From NCBI RefSeq assembly GCF_003943415.1, contig NZ_RJPK01000004.1, positions 1 to 64,000 on the forward strand: DNA of 64,000 bases, given 5' to 3'. Position 1 is the stretch's first letter. Every line of letters starts with the position of its first letter. Shown in pieces: positions 30,755 to 41,367 of the stretch. Made by a program: the position numbers and the translations under genes. Source of the DNA: Streptococcus oralis (lineage in GTDB: Bacteria; Bacillota; Bacilli; Lactobacillales; Streptococcaceae). Below the pieces are notes generated by a model. That model made no database searches and had not been told where the DNA came from. It worked only from the letters and a program-made list of their open reading frames with translations.

Positions 30755-30963
30755 TCAAAATCACTTTCTGTTCCGTCTTCTTGCATGACCTTGACCAAGG
30801 TCTTTTCAGCCTTGTCCAGCGTCGCTTGGAGCTCTTTTGACAAGACCATTCCCTTTTGAAAGGCAGCAATTGCATCTTCTAGAGCGATTTCACCATTTTC
30901 CAAACTTTGGACAATGGTTTCCAGTTCTGCTAGATTTTCCTCAAATTTCTTTTGTTTTGACAT
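30751..30963 (-). CDS. xseB: Exodeoxyribonuclease VII small subunit
   Basis: The 70-residue partner of XseA with the typical helical sequence [19 protein letters not shown] (8-26) and [12 protein letters not shown]. It overlaps xseA by 23 bases and ispA by 4 bases, suggesting coupled translation. Confidence 0.95.
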   Translation of the reverse strand: MSKQKKFEENLAELETIVQSLENGEIALEDAIAAFQKGMVLSKELQATLDKAEKTLVKVMQEDGTESDFE

Positions 30964-32281
30964 CTTTAACCTCTAATTCTACTTGACCATCTCGCATCAA
31001 AAGCGTTACTTGATCTTTTTTCTTCAAACTCTCAACCGAGTCTACTACGGACTCTTCCTTTTTGACAATAGCATAACCACGCGCCACGATTCGACTGGTA
31101 TCCAACATCAGCAGAGCTTCTGAAAGTCGCTTCACTTCAGCAACTTTAGCATCATAAACAAGAGCCATTTGGCTACGTAAGAGCCTATCCAACTGACCAA
31201 GCCGGTCTTGATAGCGTTGGATTTTGGTAATAGGTGATATTTGGACCAATTGATGCGTCCTTGCTTGGACTAATTGCTTGTTATCAGAAATCCGTGTTCG
31301 CAAACTTTGTTTTAAGCGCAGTTGTAGTTGATCTAACCGTTGCAAATAACCATCATACAAGCGCTCTGGCTGTCTAAAGATAACTGACTGACTGCATTTT
31401 TTCAGAGCTTCTTGTTTCTTAGATAGGACATTTCGGACTGCTGTTGCCATCCGTTTTTCTTGATTTTGCAAATGGGTCAAGAGATCCAACTTGGTTACAG
31501 GTGTTGCCAGTTCAGCAGCAGCTGTTGGCGTTGCAGCCCGTCTATCTGCCACAAAATCCGCCAAGGTCACATCTGTCTCATGCCCAACACTAGAAATAAC
31601 TGGCAAACGGGATTCAAAAATAGCCCGTACCACGATCTCTTCGTTAAAAGCCCAGAGATCCTCGATGGACCCCCCACCACGACCAATGATGAGAACATCT
31701 AGGTCCTCACGTTGATTGGCACGCGCAATATTTCGAGCAATTTCCTCCGCTGCTCCATCACCTTGTACCTTGGACGGATAGAGAAGGATATCAACACCAG
31801 GAAAACGTCTGCTGACGGTCGTGATGATATCTCGAATAACGGCTCCACTACGACTGGTCACCACACCGATTCGCTTAGCAAACTGGGGAAGAGGTTGCTT
31901 GAATCTCTCTTGAAATAGACCTTCTTCCGTCAATTTTTTCTTGAGTTGTTCAAACTGAATCGCTAGCGCTCCAACCCCATCAGGCTCAGCTTTTTCAATG
32001 ATGATAGAGTAACTCCCGCTGGGTTCATAAACCTGTACACGCCCAATCACATTGATCTTCATTCCCTCTTCGAGGTCAAAACCTAATTTCTGATAAATCC
32101 CAGACCAGATGGTCGCTTGAATAACCGCATGGTCATCTTTTAGGGAGAAATATTGGTGAGTAGGACGTTTACGAAAGTTGGAAACTTGACCAGTTAAATA
32201 GACCCGTTCCAAGTAAGGGTCTTTATCGAATTTCATTTTCAGATACTTGGTCAAAGTTGTTACCGATAAATACTTTTCCAT
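30941..32281 (-). CDS. xseA: Exodeoxyribonuclease VII large subunit
   Basis: Catalytic subunit of ExoVII, which degrades single-stranded DNA. The N-terminal OB fold (about 1-100) is followed by the catalytic core with [34 protein letters not shown] and [21 protein letters not shown] favour the ATG at 32279-32281 (446 residues) with AGG five bases upstream; a GTG two codons earlier is possible. It is the first gene of the run that ends with the phosphatase. Confidence 0.95.
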   Translation of the reverse strand: MEKYLSVTTLTKYLKMKFDKDPYLERVYLTGQVSNFRKRPTHQYFSLKDDHAVIQATIWSGIYQKLGFDLEEGMKINVIGRVQVYEPSGSYSIIIEKAEPDGVGALAIQFEQLKKKLTEEGLFQERFKQPLPQFAKRIGVVTSRSGAVIRDIITTVSRRFPGVDILLYPSKVQGDGAAEEIARNIARANQREDLDVLIIGRGGGSIEDLWAFNEEIVVRAIFESRLPVISSVGHETDVTLADFVADRRAATPTAAAELATPVTKLDLLTHLQNQEKRMATAVRNVLSKKQEALKKCSQSVIFRQPERLYDGYLQRLDQLQLRLKQSLRTRISDNKQLVQARTHQLVQISPITKIQRYQDRLGQLDRLLRSQMALVYDAKVAEVKRLSEALLMLDTSRIVARGYAIVKKEESVVDSVESLKKKDQVTLLMRDGQVELEVKDVKTKEI

Positions 32282-32321
32282 CTCCACCTACTACTCATTT
32301 TCTTGCTTTTCCATGGGTATT

Positions 32322-32327
32322 ATTATA
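32322..32327 (-). promoter_or_regulatory. Extended -10 promoter of the xseA operon
   Basis: Minus-strand TGG-TATAAT about 40 bases before xseA. The -35 is weak (TGATTT at a 17-base spacing), so the extended -10 probably carries recognition. Confidence 0.6.
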
Positions 32328-32382
32328 CCAAAAACATGCTTAAAAATCACCTTTTTCCTACTGAAACTAAAGGAAAAATAGA

Positions 32383-32402
32383 AAAAGGAGGTCATGCCTC
32401 CT
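32383..32402 (-). terminator. Terminator after udk
   Basis: Minus-strand stem AGGAGG / CCTCCT with a 5-base loop and T5, 8 bases past the udk stop. Confidence 0.75.
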
Positions 32403-32409
32403 CATCTGA

Positions 32410-33048
32410 TTATTTGCTGTTACGAGCTTCTTCCAAAATCTTGGAAATTTTGGTGGTCAAAAGGTCGATAGCGACTGTATTGCTAACCCCTTCAGGAATG
32501 ACGATATCGGCATAACGCTTGGTCGGCTCAATGAACTGGTGGTACATAGGTTTGACCACACCCAAGTACTGATCAATAACGCTATCTAAACTACGGCCGC
32601 GCTCTTCCATATCACGCTTGATACGACGAATAATGCGCACATCATCATCCGTATCCACAAAAATCTTGATATCCATCAAATCACGCAGACGCTTGTCCTC
32701 CAAGACCAAGATTCCCTCAACGATAAAGACATCCTGAGGCTCCTGACGATAGGTCTTGTTACTCCGTGTATGCGCTGTATAGTCATAAGTCGGAATGTCC
32801 ACTGGCCGTCCCGCCAACAATTCCTTAATCTGCTCGATCATCAAGTCTGTATCAAAGGCAAATGGATGGTCGTAGTTGGTTTTGACACGCTCTTCAAAGG
32901 TCAAGTGAGACTGATCCTTGTAGTATGAATCATGCTCAATCATGGAAATCTTTTCATCAGGAAAATGCGATAAAATGGCTCTTGAAACACTGGTCTTACC
33001 ACCACCAGAACCACCTGTCACTCCGATAATGATTGGTCTATTTTGCAT
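32410..33048 (-). CDS. udk: Uridine kinase
   Basis: Pyrimidine salvage kinase that phosphorylates uridine and cytidine with ATP or GTP. The 212 residues have Walker [17 protein letters not shown] at 9-24, the nucleoside-binding region [11 protein letters not shown] near 39-49, and the YDHPFAFD signature. It stands as a single gene, with a TGATAGAAT extended -10 element about 30 bases upstream. Confidence 0.96.
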   Translation of the reverse strand: MQNRPIIIGVTGGSGGGKTSVSRAILSHFPDEKISMIEHDSYYKDQSHLTFEERVKTNYDHPFAFDTDLMIEQIKELLAGRPVDIPTYDYTAHTRSNKTYRQEPQDVFIVEGILVLEDKRLRDLMDIKIFVDTDDDVRIIRRIKRDMEERGRSLDSVIDQYLGVVKPMYHQFIEPTKRYADIVIPEGVSNTVAIDLLTTKISKILEEARNSK

Positions 33049-33161
33049 GCTATCCTCCGTTTTTTTATCCGTGGTCTATTCTATCACATTTTTAGCAAAA
33101 TTTATAGTCTGATTTTGGATAGATTATGGGTAACAATTCAAATCCCTACATCTCAGTTAGA

Positions 33162-34040
33162 CTAGATAAAAACCTTCCTTGGTTTGTAAAGTTCACCCCG
33201 TTTTTCAAGAATGGCTAGCAATTTTTCTCCCTCAAAGGCAGCCAATTCCTTATCCAACTGTTCTAGCTCGATAAAACGACCAAAGCGTACTTCTGTAGCC
33301 TGTTCTTGAGTTAGGAAAACTTTGACAAGGTCCCCTGTTCCAATCTCTAAAGGATGGAGAAAGTCCAGTTGCCCAGCCTCCACTTTTTCAGCAATTTCTT
33401 CTAAGGTCAAGGCATCTTCTAACTGCAAACCGGCTGCACTAGTCCGTGTCAAATGGGACATATGAGCCGCATAACCCAGCTTCTCTCCCAAGTCAACCGA
33501 TAAGGTACGGATATAGGTTCCCTTACTGCATTTCACACGAAAAGTGAATCGTGCAAGTTCGCCCTCATAAGAAATCGGACTTGTCCGCTCAAATTGATAA
33601 ATAGTCACCTGACGTTCTGGACGCTCTACTTCCTGATCAGCACGCGCATATTCATAGAGCTTGCGACCATTGACCTTGACAGCCGAATACATAGGGGGAA
33701 TCTGAACAATAGGCCCAGTCAGACTCGCAATGGCTTTATCGACAATGGTTTCATCCAAGGGCGACAAAACGGGTGTCTCTGCGACCACTTCTCCACTGGC
33801 ATCCTCAGTCGTCGTTGAATAACCAAGAGTGATTTCCCCCTCATAGACCTTGCCCTCGTCCTGCATAAACTCGACCATACGAGTCGCCTTGCCCACCGCA
33901 ATAGGCAAAACACCCACCACATCCGGATCCAAGGTCCCACCATGACCAATCTTCTTGGTTCCCAAAATCTTACGCAGCTTAAAAACCGCATCATGCGAAG
34001 TCATCCCCGCTTCTTTTTTTAAGTTGATAATACCGTTCAT
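33162..34040 (-). CDS. truB: tRNA pseudouridine(55) synthase
   Basis: Makes pseudouridine 55 in the tRNA T loop. The 292 residues carry the catalytic motif [14 protein letters not shown] near 33-46 (Asp catalytic), the [19 protein letters not shown] motif and [15 protein letters not shown]. The C-terminus has the extra domain common in Firmicutes. The start [17 protein letters not shown] is typical. Confidence 0.96.
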   Translation of the reverse strand: MNGIINLKKEAGMTSHDAVFKLRKILGTKKIGHGGTLDPDVVGVLPIAVGKATRMVEFMQDEGKVYEGEITLGYSTTTEDASGEVVAETPVLSPLDETIVDKAIASLTGPIVQIPPMYSAVKVNGRKLYEYARADQEVERPERQVTIYQFERTSPISYEGELARFTFRVKCSKGTYIRTLSVDLGEKLGYAAHMSHLTRTSAAGLQLEDALTLEEIAEKVEAGQLDFLHPLEIGTGDLVKVFLTQEQATEVRFGRFIELEQLDKELAAFEGEKLLAILEKRGELYKPRKVFI

Positions 34041-34114
34041 TTGTTACTTTCTAATTCCCTTTTCACTTTACATCAACATATTCTATCTTAGACAGATTTT
34101 AAAACTATATCAGC

Positions 34115-34915
34115 TCATTTTTCTAAATACTTCCTAGCTTCCCGTACACAAAAGAGCTCTGGATTTTCATGGGCGATGCTTTCAAACAAACTGCGAGTAC
34201 GAGCTTCATCTCCTTTTAATTGGGCGTTGAGGGCTCCGTAATAAGAAAACATGATTCGAGCTAGCTTATTTTCGGGTTCCGCAGTGTCGAAATAGTCGTT
34301 TACTTCTTGATTAAACACAATATCTTTTATGGCTTGAGTTTGGGCGATTAGTTTAGCTTTCCCATCTTTCGAATCTGGCGCCTTGGACAATTGTTCCTCA
34401 AAGAAAGCAATATCTTGCGCATCTTGAAGATGAATAGACACTTTTAATAGTTCAAAGCTTGATATTAAAAATGTATAGTCTCTTAATCTACCCCAAATTT
34501 TTTTCAAATTATACTTGGACATATTTTCCTTGGCAGATTGAAAATCTCCTTTTAGATAAGCCACTTGACCTTGGATAAATTGAAAATACTCACGATATGT
34601 TGTCCTAAAAATCTTAATGGATTTCTCGGATTGAACCCTGAACATGTCTACATAGAGCTTAAGATTAATAGAATCGTTTAACATTAGATAAATAACCTTG
34701 TTTAGGACAAAACGTAGGTATAAGATCCAGATGATTAGAACCCACATCAGTGAAGCAAATATCACCCCCAAAATTTTGGTATCAGGTTGGTATACTAAAA
34801 AAACTCCTATTGATCCAATAGCTATTGCTACAACTGAACTAATTAGAATAACAGTCTCTATTTGTAGAAGAGTGTTCTCCGTCGCTGAACTGACTATTTT
34901 TTTTACTAATTTCAT
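34115..34915 (-). CDS. Membrane protein of unknown function, tandem paralog 1
   Basis: A 266-residue protein with two predicted membrane helices near the N-terminus (about 21-43 and 47-70) and a cytoplasmic helical C-terminal part. The last 65 residues (from [20 protein letters not shown]) are nearly the same as in the next gene, while the middle differs; the C-terminal segment [20 protein letters not shown] suggests TPR-like helices. It lies 9 bases from its paralog. I do not recognise a named family. Confidence 0.75.
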   Translation of the reverse strand: MKLVKKIVSSATENTLLQIETVILISSVVAIAIGSIGVFLVYQPDTKILGVIFASLMWVLIIWILYLRFVLNKVIYLMLNDSINLKLYVDMFRVQSEKSIKIFRTTYREYFQFIQGQVAYLKGDFQSAKENMSKYNLKKIWGRLRDYTFLISSFELLKVSIHLQDAQDIAFFEEQLSKAPDSKDGKAKLIAQTQAIKDIVFNQEVNDYFDTAEPENKLARIMFSYYGALNAQLKGDEARTRSLFESIAHENPELFCVREARKYLEK

Positions 34916-34924
34916 ATATTACTC

Positions 34925-35743
34925 TCATTTCACTGATTCTAAATATTTCTGCGCTTCCTGAACACAAAAGAGCTCTGGATTTTCATGGGCGATACTTTCA
35001 AACAAGCTACGGGCAAGAGCTTCATCTCCTTTTATCTGAGCATTGAGAGCCCCGTAATAAGAAAACATGATTCGAGCTAGCTTACTTTCTGGCTCAGTGG
35101 TGTCGAAGTAGTCGTTTGATTTTTTATTGCAATAGATATCAACAATAGCCTTTAAACTCAAAATTTCTTCCTGATATTTTAAAATTTGCGATTGAACATT
35201 ACTTGTTAGTTCTTCAATTTCTACCATTAATTCTTGCAATTCTAAACAATCATTCAAATGAACCAAGTTTAGGATGCTATAATACTTGATATGAAATACA
35301 TAGTAGAGATTTTTGGATTTTTTTAGATTACTATTTTTTATTTTATTCAGCAATTCTAAACTATCTTGGAAGTATCCTCTATAAAAGGATACTCTTGCAT
35401 TTGCCAAATATTTTGGAAGAATCTGAACATTACTATTTAAAGAATTTTCCTCAGCTCTAGCAACTATATCCTGATACTTTGTTAAATTGATATCTTCAAA
35501 TAAAATATCAATTAAAGCCTTATCAAGTAATAGTTTAGATAGAAGAATAAACAATATAAGAAGGACAAGAAATACTGTTAATAGCTTTGTATAAACAGTC
35601 GATGAATGGTTAAAAATATAGACATAAACCATTACTGTTGAAAACACTAAAAAATACAGCAAATATTTAAATATAATTTTAAGAAAAATTGATTCTATTT
35701 TATCAGCTGACCATGTTCTGATAATTTCTACAACTTTTTTCAT
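34925..35743 (-). CDS. Membrane protein of unknown function, tandem paralog 2
   Basis: A 272-residue paralog of the neighbouring gene with the same plan: two N-terminal membrane helices (about 22-45 and 52-72), a divergent helical middle and the shared C-terminal block [20 protein letters not shown] to the end. The C-terminal coding segments are close to 90 percent identical at the DNA level by eye, far more than the rest, which suggests recent duplication or gene conversion. Function unknown. Confidence 0.75.
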   Translation of the reverse strand: MKKVVEIIRTWSADKIESIFLKIIFKYLLYFLVFSTVMVYVYIFNHSSTVYTKLLTVFLVLLILFILLSKLLLDKALIDILFEDINLTKYQDIVARAEENSLNSNVQILPKYLANARVSFYRGYFQDSLELLNKIKNSNLKKSKNLYYVFHIKYYSILNLVHLNDCLELQELMVEIEELTSNVQSQILKYQEEILSLKAIVDIYCNKKSNDYFDTTEPESKLARIMFSYYGALNAQIKGDEALARSLFESIAHENPELFCVQEAQKYLESVK

Positions 35744-35768
35744 AGAAACTCCTGTTTTTAAGGTAATC

Positions 35769-37043
35769 TTACTCCCCCTTCAGCGCTTCAAACTTCGCTT
35801 TCATTGTTGGATTTTTCCGGGTCAATTTTTTGACGGAAACATCTTCCAATTTATTGTTTGCAAGGCGGAGTTGGTTTTCAGATGTTGTTAGGAACTTTTT
35901 AACCTCTTCCATGCGTTTGATAGCCTTATCAATTTCATCGATTGCTTTACCAAAGTTGGTCGAAGCTGAATTATAGTTCTTAGCAAAGGCCTGTTTAAAG
36001 GCATCCAAGTCTTCTTCAAAATGCGTAATGTCAATATTTTGTTCGCGAACCAAGGCCAACTCCTGCTTGTATTTAAGGGAATTAAGCGCAGCATTTCGCA
36101 AGAGACCAATCAACTGGATAAAGAATTGAGGACGGACCACATACATCTTTTCATACTCGTGACTGACGTCAACAATCCCTGTATTAAAGTAATCGTTATC
36201 GGCCTCAAGCATGGTCACCAAAACAGCATACTCACAGTTCTTTTCACGACGATCTTTGTCCAATTCCTTGTAGAAGTCCGCATTCTTATGCTTCTTCTCT
36301 GTTCCATCCGCTTCATTTTTCATCTCAAACATGATGGAAATGATTTCCACTCCATTTTCATCACACTCACGGAAGATAAAGTCCCCCTTAGAACCACGCG
36401 CAGAAACCTTGTTATCCTTCTCAAAGTAGGCATTTGGAAAGGCAAAACTACGAACCTTGTTAAACTCACTCTCTGCATACTGTTCCAAACTTTCCCCAAT
36501 TGCCTTGGTTGATTGTTGGGCTTTGAAATTCTTGTAAAACTCGACTTGTTCACTAGCAGCCTTAAGCTGGGCTTCGTAATTCTGCTTAACAGAAGCCAAA
36601 GACAACTCATTTTCCTTTTCTTGCAATAGGAGCTGATTTTTGACCTGATCCCGTTCTTTTTCAAGGTCAGAAAGGGTTTTTTGCAGTTGATTTTCATGCT
36701 CCAAACGTAAGGTAGCCAATTGATTTTCCAAGGCCTGTACTTCCTTGTCCTTAGCCAATAAAGCCTCATGGCTCGTCTGTTCAACCTCTTTCTTGGCCAA
36801 TTCCTTCTCTGTATCAAAGTTTTGGATTTGACTCTGCAATTGCGCGATTTCTTGATCCTTCTGAGCCAGTTTAGACTGTTGCTCATTCATGGCTTTTTGC
36901 TCAGCCAAGGCCAGCTCCTGCTTCATGCGATCGTGCAATTCCTTATCAAACTCTGCCGTTCTCACTTGGGATAAGAGTTCGGCATACTGACTTTCATTTA
37001 CTGTAAAGACTTCTCCACAGTTGGGGCATTTGATTTCGTTCAT
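35769..37043 (-). CDS. DUF2130 domain protein with zinc-ribbon start and coiled coil
   Basis: A 424-residue protein. Residues 3-10 have a CPNCGEVF zinc-ribbon-like knuckle. A long coiled coil runs from about 30 to 175 (Glu/Gln/Lys-rich heptads). The DUF2130 domain follows at about 185-330 with [24 protein letters not shown] and [14 protein letters not shown], which resemble a PD-(D/E)xK-like nuclease core (E-M-K). A C-terminal helical tail ends it. Molecular function is not established; a nucleic-acid role is inference. Confidence 0.85.
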   Translation of the reverse strand: MNEIKCPNCGEVFTVNESQYAELLSQVRTAEFDKELHDRMKQELALAEQKAMNEQQSKLAQKDQEIAQLQSQIQNFDTEKELAKKEVEQTSHEALLAKDKEVQALENQLATLRLEHENQLQKTLSDLEKERDQVKNQLLLQEKENELSLASVKQNYEAQLKAASEQVEFYKNFKAQQSTKAIGESLEQYAESEFNKVRSFAFPNAYFEKDNKVSARGSKGDFIFRECDENGVEIISIMFEMKNEADGTEKKHKNADFYKELDKDRREKNCEYAVLVTMLEADNDYFNTGIVDVSHEYEKMYVVRPQFFIQLIGLLRNAALNSLKYKQELALVREQNIDITHFEEDLDAFKQAFAKNYNSASTNFGKAIDEIDKAIKRMEEVKKFLTTSENQLRLANNKLEDVSVKKLTRKNPTMKAKFEALKGE

Positions 37044-37097
37044 AACTTTCCTCTTTCTAGACTTCTTTAACCATTATATCATGCTTAAAAGAAAATC

Positions 37098-37125
37098 AAA
37101 AACAGTGAGTCGAAACCCACTGTTT
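37098..37125 (-). terminator. Terminator after metY
   Basis: Minus-strand stem AAACAGTGGG / CTCACTGTTT with a 6-base loop, followed by TTG. It lies 13 bases past the metY stop. Confidence 0.8.
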
Positions 37126-37137
37126 ATATCTGTTACT

Positions 37138-38418
37138 TTAAATTTTTTCCAAGGCCAAGCGCAAATCTTCAATCAAATCCTCTACATTTTCAAGACCGAT
37201 AGACAAGCGGATTTGGTTTGGTGTGACACCTGCTGCTTCTAGATCTTTTTCTGACAATTGACCGTGAGTGGTTGTTGCTGGATGGACAACAAGCGATTTG
37301 GCATCTGCTACGTTTGCAAGGTCAGAAAAGATTTCTAGATTATCAATCACCTTGCGTGCTTCTGCCTCTCCACCCTTGACATGGAAGGTAAAGATTGAAC
37401 CAACACCTTTTGGCAAATATTTCTCAGCCAAGGCATGGTAAGGACTATCAGCTAGTTTTGGATAGTTGACTTTTTCCACCTTAGGATGGTTAACGAGGAA
37501 ATCAACAATTTTCTCTGCATTTTGCACATGGCGTTCCACACGAAGAGAGAGAGTTTCAAGTCCTTGAAGTAACAAGAATGCATTAAATGGGGACAAGGCC
37601 GCACCTGTATCACGAAGCAATTGAACACGAACAGCGATAATAAAGGCTGCTGCACCCACATCCCGAGTATAGCTCAAGTTATGGTAACTTGGGTCTTCCT
37701 CAACAAATTGAGGGAATTTTCCTGAAGCTTCCCAGTCAAAACGACCGCTGTCCACGATGACACCGCCAATAGTCGTACCATGACCACCGATAAACTTAGT
37801 CGCTGAGTGAACTGCAATATCAACACCATGAGAAAAAACATTGATTAGATAAGGTGTTGCAAAAGTATTGTCCGAAACGAGAGGAATCTGGTGTTTATGC
37901 GCAATCTCAGCCAATTTTTCCAAGTCAGGAATGTTAATCAAGGGATTCCCCAAGGTTTCAATCAAGACAAGCTTGGTATTGTCATTGATAGCTGCTTCTA
38001 CTTCTTCCAAATTATCCACATCCACAAAGGTTGTTGTGATCCCATAACGAGGAAGGGTTTCTTTCAAGAGATTGAAGGTCCCACCGTAAATAGTTGACGC
38101 AGCCACCACATGGTCACCTGCGTGAGCAAGCGCCAAAATAGTGTAGGTTACAGCAGCCATACCTGATGCTGTCGCTAGCGCTCCAACACCACCTTCAAGA
38201 GCAGCGATTCTTTCTTCAAAGGCCGCTGTTGTAGGATTTGTGATACGGGTATAAATGTTCCCTGGCTTTCTCAAGGCAAACAGATCAGCACCTTCCTGCG
38301 TGTCATCAAAAACGAAGGATGTTGTTTGATAAATCGGTACTGCACGAGATTTGGTCGCTGGATCAACTACTTGCCCAGCATGTAATTGTAGGGTTTCAAA
38401 TTTAAAATCACGAGTCAT
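37138..38418 (-). CDS. metY: O-acetylhomoserine sulfhydrylase family PLP enzyme
   Basis: Cys/Met metabolism PLP enzyme that makes homocysteine from O-acetylhomoserine and sulfide (close relatives act as cysteine synthases or gamma-lyases). The 426 residues have the substrate loop TRITNPTTAAFEERIAALEGG, SGMAAVTYTILAL and the PLP Lys in HSATKFIGGHGTTIGG. I chose the ATG at 38416-38418 with GGAGG 7 bases upstream. The frame is open 43 codons further, but that stretch contains the promoter. Confidence 0.93.
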   Translation of the reverse strand: MTRDFKFETLQLHAGQVVDPATKSRAVPIYQTTSFVFDDTQEGADLFALRKPGNIYTRITNPTTAAFEERIAALEGGVGALATASGMAAVTYTILALAHAGDHVVAASTIYGGTFNLLKETLPRYGITTTFVDVDNLEEVEAAINDNTKLVLIETLGNPLINIPDLEKLAEIAHKHQIPLVSDNTFATPYLINVFSHGVDIAVHSATKFIGGHGTTIGGVIVDSGRFDWEASGKFPQFVEEDPSYHNLSYTRDVGAAAFIIAVRVQLLRDTGAALSPFNAFLLLQGLETLSLRVERHVQNAEKIVDFLVNHPKVEKVNYPKLADSPYHALAEKYLPKGVGSIFTFHVKGGEAEARKVIDNLEIFSDLANVADAKSLVVHPATTTHGQLSEKDLEAAGVTPNQIRLSIGLENVEDLIEDLRLALEKI

Positions 38419-38449
38419 ATGACGACCTCCAAATAGCTTCATTAGGGAT

Positions 38450-38479
38450 ATTGTATCATCTTGTGCCAGTCTTTTCCAA
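38450..38479 (-). promoter_or_regulatory. Promoter of metY
   Basis: Minus-strand -35 TTGGAA (38474-38479), 18-base spacer, extended -10 TGA-TACAAT (38450-38455). Confidence 0.65.
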
Positions 38480-38537
38480 TACTGATTTTCTATATTTTGA
38501 TATAAGGAACAACTATGACTAGTCTTACACATCAAAC

Positions 38538-38562
38538 AAAAAAGCACGATTAACTCGTGCTC
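38538..38562 (-). terminator. Terminator after the FNT transporter
   Basis: Minus-strand stem AGCACGA / TCGTGCT with loop GTTAA and T6, 7 bases past the stop. Confidence 0.85.
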
Positions 38563-38568
38563 ATTTCT

Positions 38569-39366
38569 TTAATCGACATAAGTATCTTCATTTTTATTGA
38601 GAAAGGCGTATGGCAAGCCCATCAAGAGACCACCTCCGATAAAGTTTCCGACAAAAGTTACACCCCAGTGACGAAGAATATTAGGTATGTCAAAGTTAGC
38701 AATTGAATCAGCAGCAACACTAAACTTAACAATCGCAAAAGAAGCAAAGTTCGCAGCAATGTGTTCGTTTGTTAAGAATACAAACATGTAAATTGCTGAC
38801 AAAACAAGCCAAAGTTTGGCCCCACCATCTTTCACCAAAACAAATGAAAGAATGGCAATGTTTACAAAGATATTGGCTAAAATACCTTCAAGTAAGACTA
38901 GCTCATTGGAACGACCTAACTTCATCTCTACAACCCCTGAAATGAAACTATCATGTGTTAGATTTGCATAGGCTGCTGAGTGGGCAAAGCCCCAACCTGC
39001 TATCAAAGCTCCGATGAGATTGAACAAGGTACAGTAAAGTAAGATCTCAGCTGTTCTTCTCCAAGAGATTTTTTTCAAGAAACTACCAGCTGTCAAGAAC
39101 ATCATATTTGAAGTTACCAGTTCAGCATTTAAGAAAACAATGTAGGCCAATCCCCAAGCAAAAACAAATGGGAAGAGGAAACGTCCACTACCTGGAGCGA
39201 TCTTATTAATCAAGTCAGCCCCAACTGCGCCCGCAGCCGTACTAAATGTCATAAAAGCACCTGCAAACATGGAACGAATCGCATACTTAAACTTACTTTG
39301 ACTATAAAGACTTTCTTTCTTTTTGCAAGCAAATTCAATCTTTGAAATAAATTCTGAAGAGACCAT
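38569..39366 (-). CDS. Formate/nitrite transporter (FNT) family channel
   Basis: A 265-residue integral membrane protein with six predicted helices and FNT signatures: AGAFMTFSTAAGAVGADL near 35-52, FVFAWGLAYIVFLNAELVTSNMM near 67-89, and GNFIGGGLLMGLPYAFL near the end. FNT channels pass formate, nitrite or related small anions; in a fermenting streptococcus formate (or lactate-coupled acid export) is the likely substrate. Single gene. Confidence 0.92.
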   Translation of the reverse strand: MVSSEFISKIEFACKKKESLYSQSKFKYAIRSMFAGAFMTFSTAAGAVGADLINKIAPGSGRFLFPFVFAWGLAYIVFLNAELVTSNMMFLTAGSFLKKISWRRTAEILLYCTLFNLIGALIAGWGFAHSAAYANLTHDSFISGVVEMKLGRSNELVLLEGILANIFVNIAILSFVLVKDGGAKLWLVLSAIYMFVFLTNEHIAANFASFAIVKFSVAADSIANFDIPNILRHWGVTFVGNFIGGGLLMGLPYAFLNKNEDTYVD

Positions 39367-39491
39367 AAAAAACTCCTAAAACTTTTATTTGTGATAATTA
39401 TAACATAAAGCACGCATTTTGAAAAGCCTTTCTTGTATACGTTTTCTACAAAGAAAATCAAGGCATTGGGGGAATTCCATAAATCTCTCCT

Positions 39492-39839
39492 TTACCCATT
39501 AACAGAAAAACATTTCAATGTTTCAAATTGATCATCCCAAAATTCAAACTCAAATAGGTGCCAGTCATCGAAGGTTTGCTCACAATAACTAACTGTTCCT
39601 TGATTGTAGTCAATGATAGGTTTCCCCAGCTTGTTCTTCACATCTTCCTCGCTGACTTCTCCATACATTTCCTTAAGATCAGCTAGCATGAAGTTGATAA
39701 TTCTATTGAGATTTTCCTGATAATTTTTTGATAACAGTTCAACTTTATCTATAAAGTCACAATCAGGCTCTTCGTCCCAAACAAAGGTCACTCCCTCATG
39801 TTCATAAGTGTATTGCTGTAAACTCTCATCAAAATTCAT
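39492..39839 (-). CDS. Small acidic protein, immunity-like, family not recognised
   Basis: A 115-residue, strongly acidic soluble protein (WDEEPDCDFIDK near 21-32, DDWHLFEFEFWDDQFE near 91-106). Size, acidity and the company of SUKH-like and decayed genes fit immunity proteins of contact-dependent or WXG100-type toxins, but no toxin is nearby, so this is inference. The gene is intact, with its start preceded by GGAGAGTGAACA. Confidence 0.6.
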   Translation of the reverse strand: MNFDESLQQYTYEHEGVTFVWDEEPDCDFIDKVELLSKNYQENLNRIINFMLADLKEMYGEVSEEDVKNKLGKPIIDYNQGTVSYCEQTFDDWHLFEFEFWDDQFETLKCFSVNG

Positions 39840-39904
39840 TGTTCACTCTCCAAATCATTATCATTTACTAAAAATTTGTTAACTCTAAGCTGTCACAAAA
39901 TCAT

Positions 39905-40003
39905 CTAGCCACAGTTACACCAATCAAAATGTTCAAATGCTTTCATAAAAATGTCTTCTACACGCTCATACGATAAAATAACAACGCTTGCAATGATTAG
40001 AAG
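39905..40003 (-). pseudogene. C-terminal remnant of a small gene
   Basis: An open stretch of about 33 codons without a proper start, ending in TAG at 39905. The predicted tail ends in VEDIFMKAFEHFDWCNCG, which looks like a real protein end rather than random translation. It overlaps the last codons of the SUKH-like gene. Probably the leftover of another immunity-type gene removed by deletion. Confidence 0.4.
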
Positions 40004-40338
40004 ATATCATCATAATGTTCACTTGCTTGTTGCACAAACTCGAAAATATTCAAAGATATGGGTTTCATTTCCAGTGAACCTAATGCCCCCAAATCATTCA
40101 TATAAATAGTGTCGTCAGAATCTTTTTTTATAAAAAAAGCGACATCCCCATCTTGCCCAATCAGGAAAAAATCAGGTTCCCACTCTTCTATTTGGTAGGT
40201 GGAGTTTCTTTCTAGCAAATCTAGCTTCGAGTATAAGATGATACCTGTATTCTCTATTATCAACTCTCCTGCTTTGTCGATTTTACTCAAGAATTCTGCG
40301 TATAAGTTTGGAAGTACCAAGTCAATCTGATTATTCAT
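39997..40338 (-). CDS. SUKH (SMI1/KNR4) superfamily immunity-like protein
   Basis: A 113-residue protein with the SUKH plan: LVLPNLYAEFLSKIDKAGE near 6-24, a central strand region ending in EWEPDFFLIGQDGDVAFFIKK near 52-72, and a C-terminal ISLNIFEFVQQASEHYDDIF. SUKH proteins are common immunity partners of polymorphic toxins. Start chosen at 40336-40338 because GGAG lies 6 bases before it. No partner toxin is in the window. Confidence 0.7.
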   Translation of the reverse strand: MNNQIDLVLPNLYAEFLSKIDKAGELIIENTGIILYSKLDLLERNSTYQIEEWEPDFFLIGQDGDVAFFIKKDSDDTIYMNDLGALGSLEMKPISLNIFEFVQQASEHYDDIF

Positions 40339-40392
40339 TCTCAACTCCTCATCTATTTTTCCTACTGCGAAAGTCCTATATCTCATCTTCAC

Positions 40393-40580
40393 TTAGTTCT
40401 CTAAAATGTGAAATATGATATCCAAAATAACACTTCCCCCGATTTTCCTATGAAGATTCAGTGTCCAGCCATATTGGCAATTCCTCCCAAGAATATCATA
40501 GGAAGATCCTTGTCAAATGGAAAACTACTTGTTATGTCTTCTTTGAGCGTAACGAAAGACTTTTCTCTTAACTGACTCAT
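40393..40580 (-). pseudogene. Frameshifted small gene remnant
   Basis: Starts with an ATG at 40578-40580 behind GAGAGG and reads MSQLREKSFVTLKEDITSS and on for 40 codons to a TGA at 40458. A second frame overlapping this region reads YGWTLNLHRKIGGSVI and runs to a TAA at 40393, giving a plausible continuation after a one-base shift near 40470. Probably a broken immunity-type gene in this cluster. The 40341-40711 stretch holds only this remnant. Confidence 0.45.
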
Positions 40581-40711
40581 TATCTATCCTCTCTTATGCC
40601 AGGCATCCTTCGGTTACTTACGATAAACCTTTCAACCTACTGACCAGATTTCTCTCATATTGAAAAGATACCATTAAAGTTGAATGAGCATCTTGCAAGC
40701 ATCATACATTA

Positions 40712-41341
40712 TCAAATTTTATAGTTTTCAATTTCTTCTCTACTCATGCCTACAAGTTCTGTCGTCCACAAGCCCACAATGTCCGACAAGACTGAATCAC
40801 AGGTATATTCTTCTTCACCGCCTATATACTTACAGGAAAAGACAGGCTTCCTTGTCGCCGCTTGATAAAATGTCATGGCTACTTCTTCTAGTTTTTTAGG
40901 ATTGAAATCAAGTGATAGTTTTTGAGCCATACTTCCTCGTACCAGATCCCAATTTTCCTGCTTAACCTGATAGCTTTCTCGTATTTTAGACACATAGCCC
41001 CTACAAAATGCTTTCAATAAGTCTGTGTTCTGATAAAGATACCGATAGCTAAAATCCGAAATACAACCTGCATGAAGTAGGAATGTCAGTAAGTCATCCA
41101 GACTTTCTGCTACTCTCCCCACTTGGCCCTCACTTCCGATAAAGCCTATGCTGTTATCTTCGAGAAAAACATATTCTCCCCCACTACCGTCTTGAGCAAA
41201 TGCCTTACAGGCAAGAGAGTATTCCTCATTGTTCCCTGAAAACTGAACTTCACTTATCTTGTCATAAAAATAAATATCACATTCAGTCATCAGTAAGGTC
41301 CTTAACTGTTCATTTTCTCTGACTTCTTGTAGCTTATCCAT
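40712..41341 (-). CDS. SUKH-like hypothetical protein
   Basis: A 209-residue soluble acidic protein. DGSGGEYVFLEDNSIGFIGSEGQVGRVAESLDDLLTFLL (about 47-85, quoted in part) matches the SUKH pattern of a strand pair with a glycine-rich turn followed by an amphipathic helix; the rest, including VAMTFYQAATRKPVFSC, is less clear. The ATG at 41339-41341 is 6 bases after AAAGGA; one two codons upstream overlaps that site. Likely immunity-type; moderate confidence in family. Confidence 0.55.
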   Translation of the reverse strand: MDKLQEVRENEQLRTLLMTECDIYFYDKISEVQFSGNNEEYSLACKAFAQDGSGGEYVFLEDNSIGFIGSEGQVGRVAESLDDLLTFLLHAGCISDFSYRYLYQNTDLLKAFCRGYVSKIRESYQVKQENWDLVRGSMAQKLSLDFNPKKLEEVAMTFYQAATRKPVFSCKYIGGEEEYTCDSVLSDIVGLWTTELVGMSREEIENYKI

Positions 41342-41367
41342 GATCATTCCTTTCTTAAGCTAAACAC

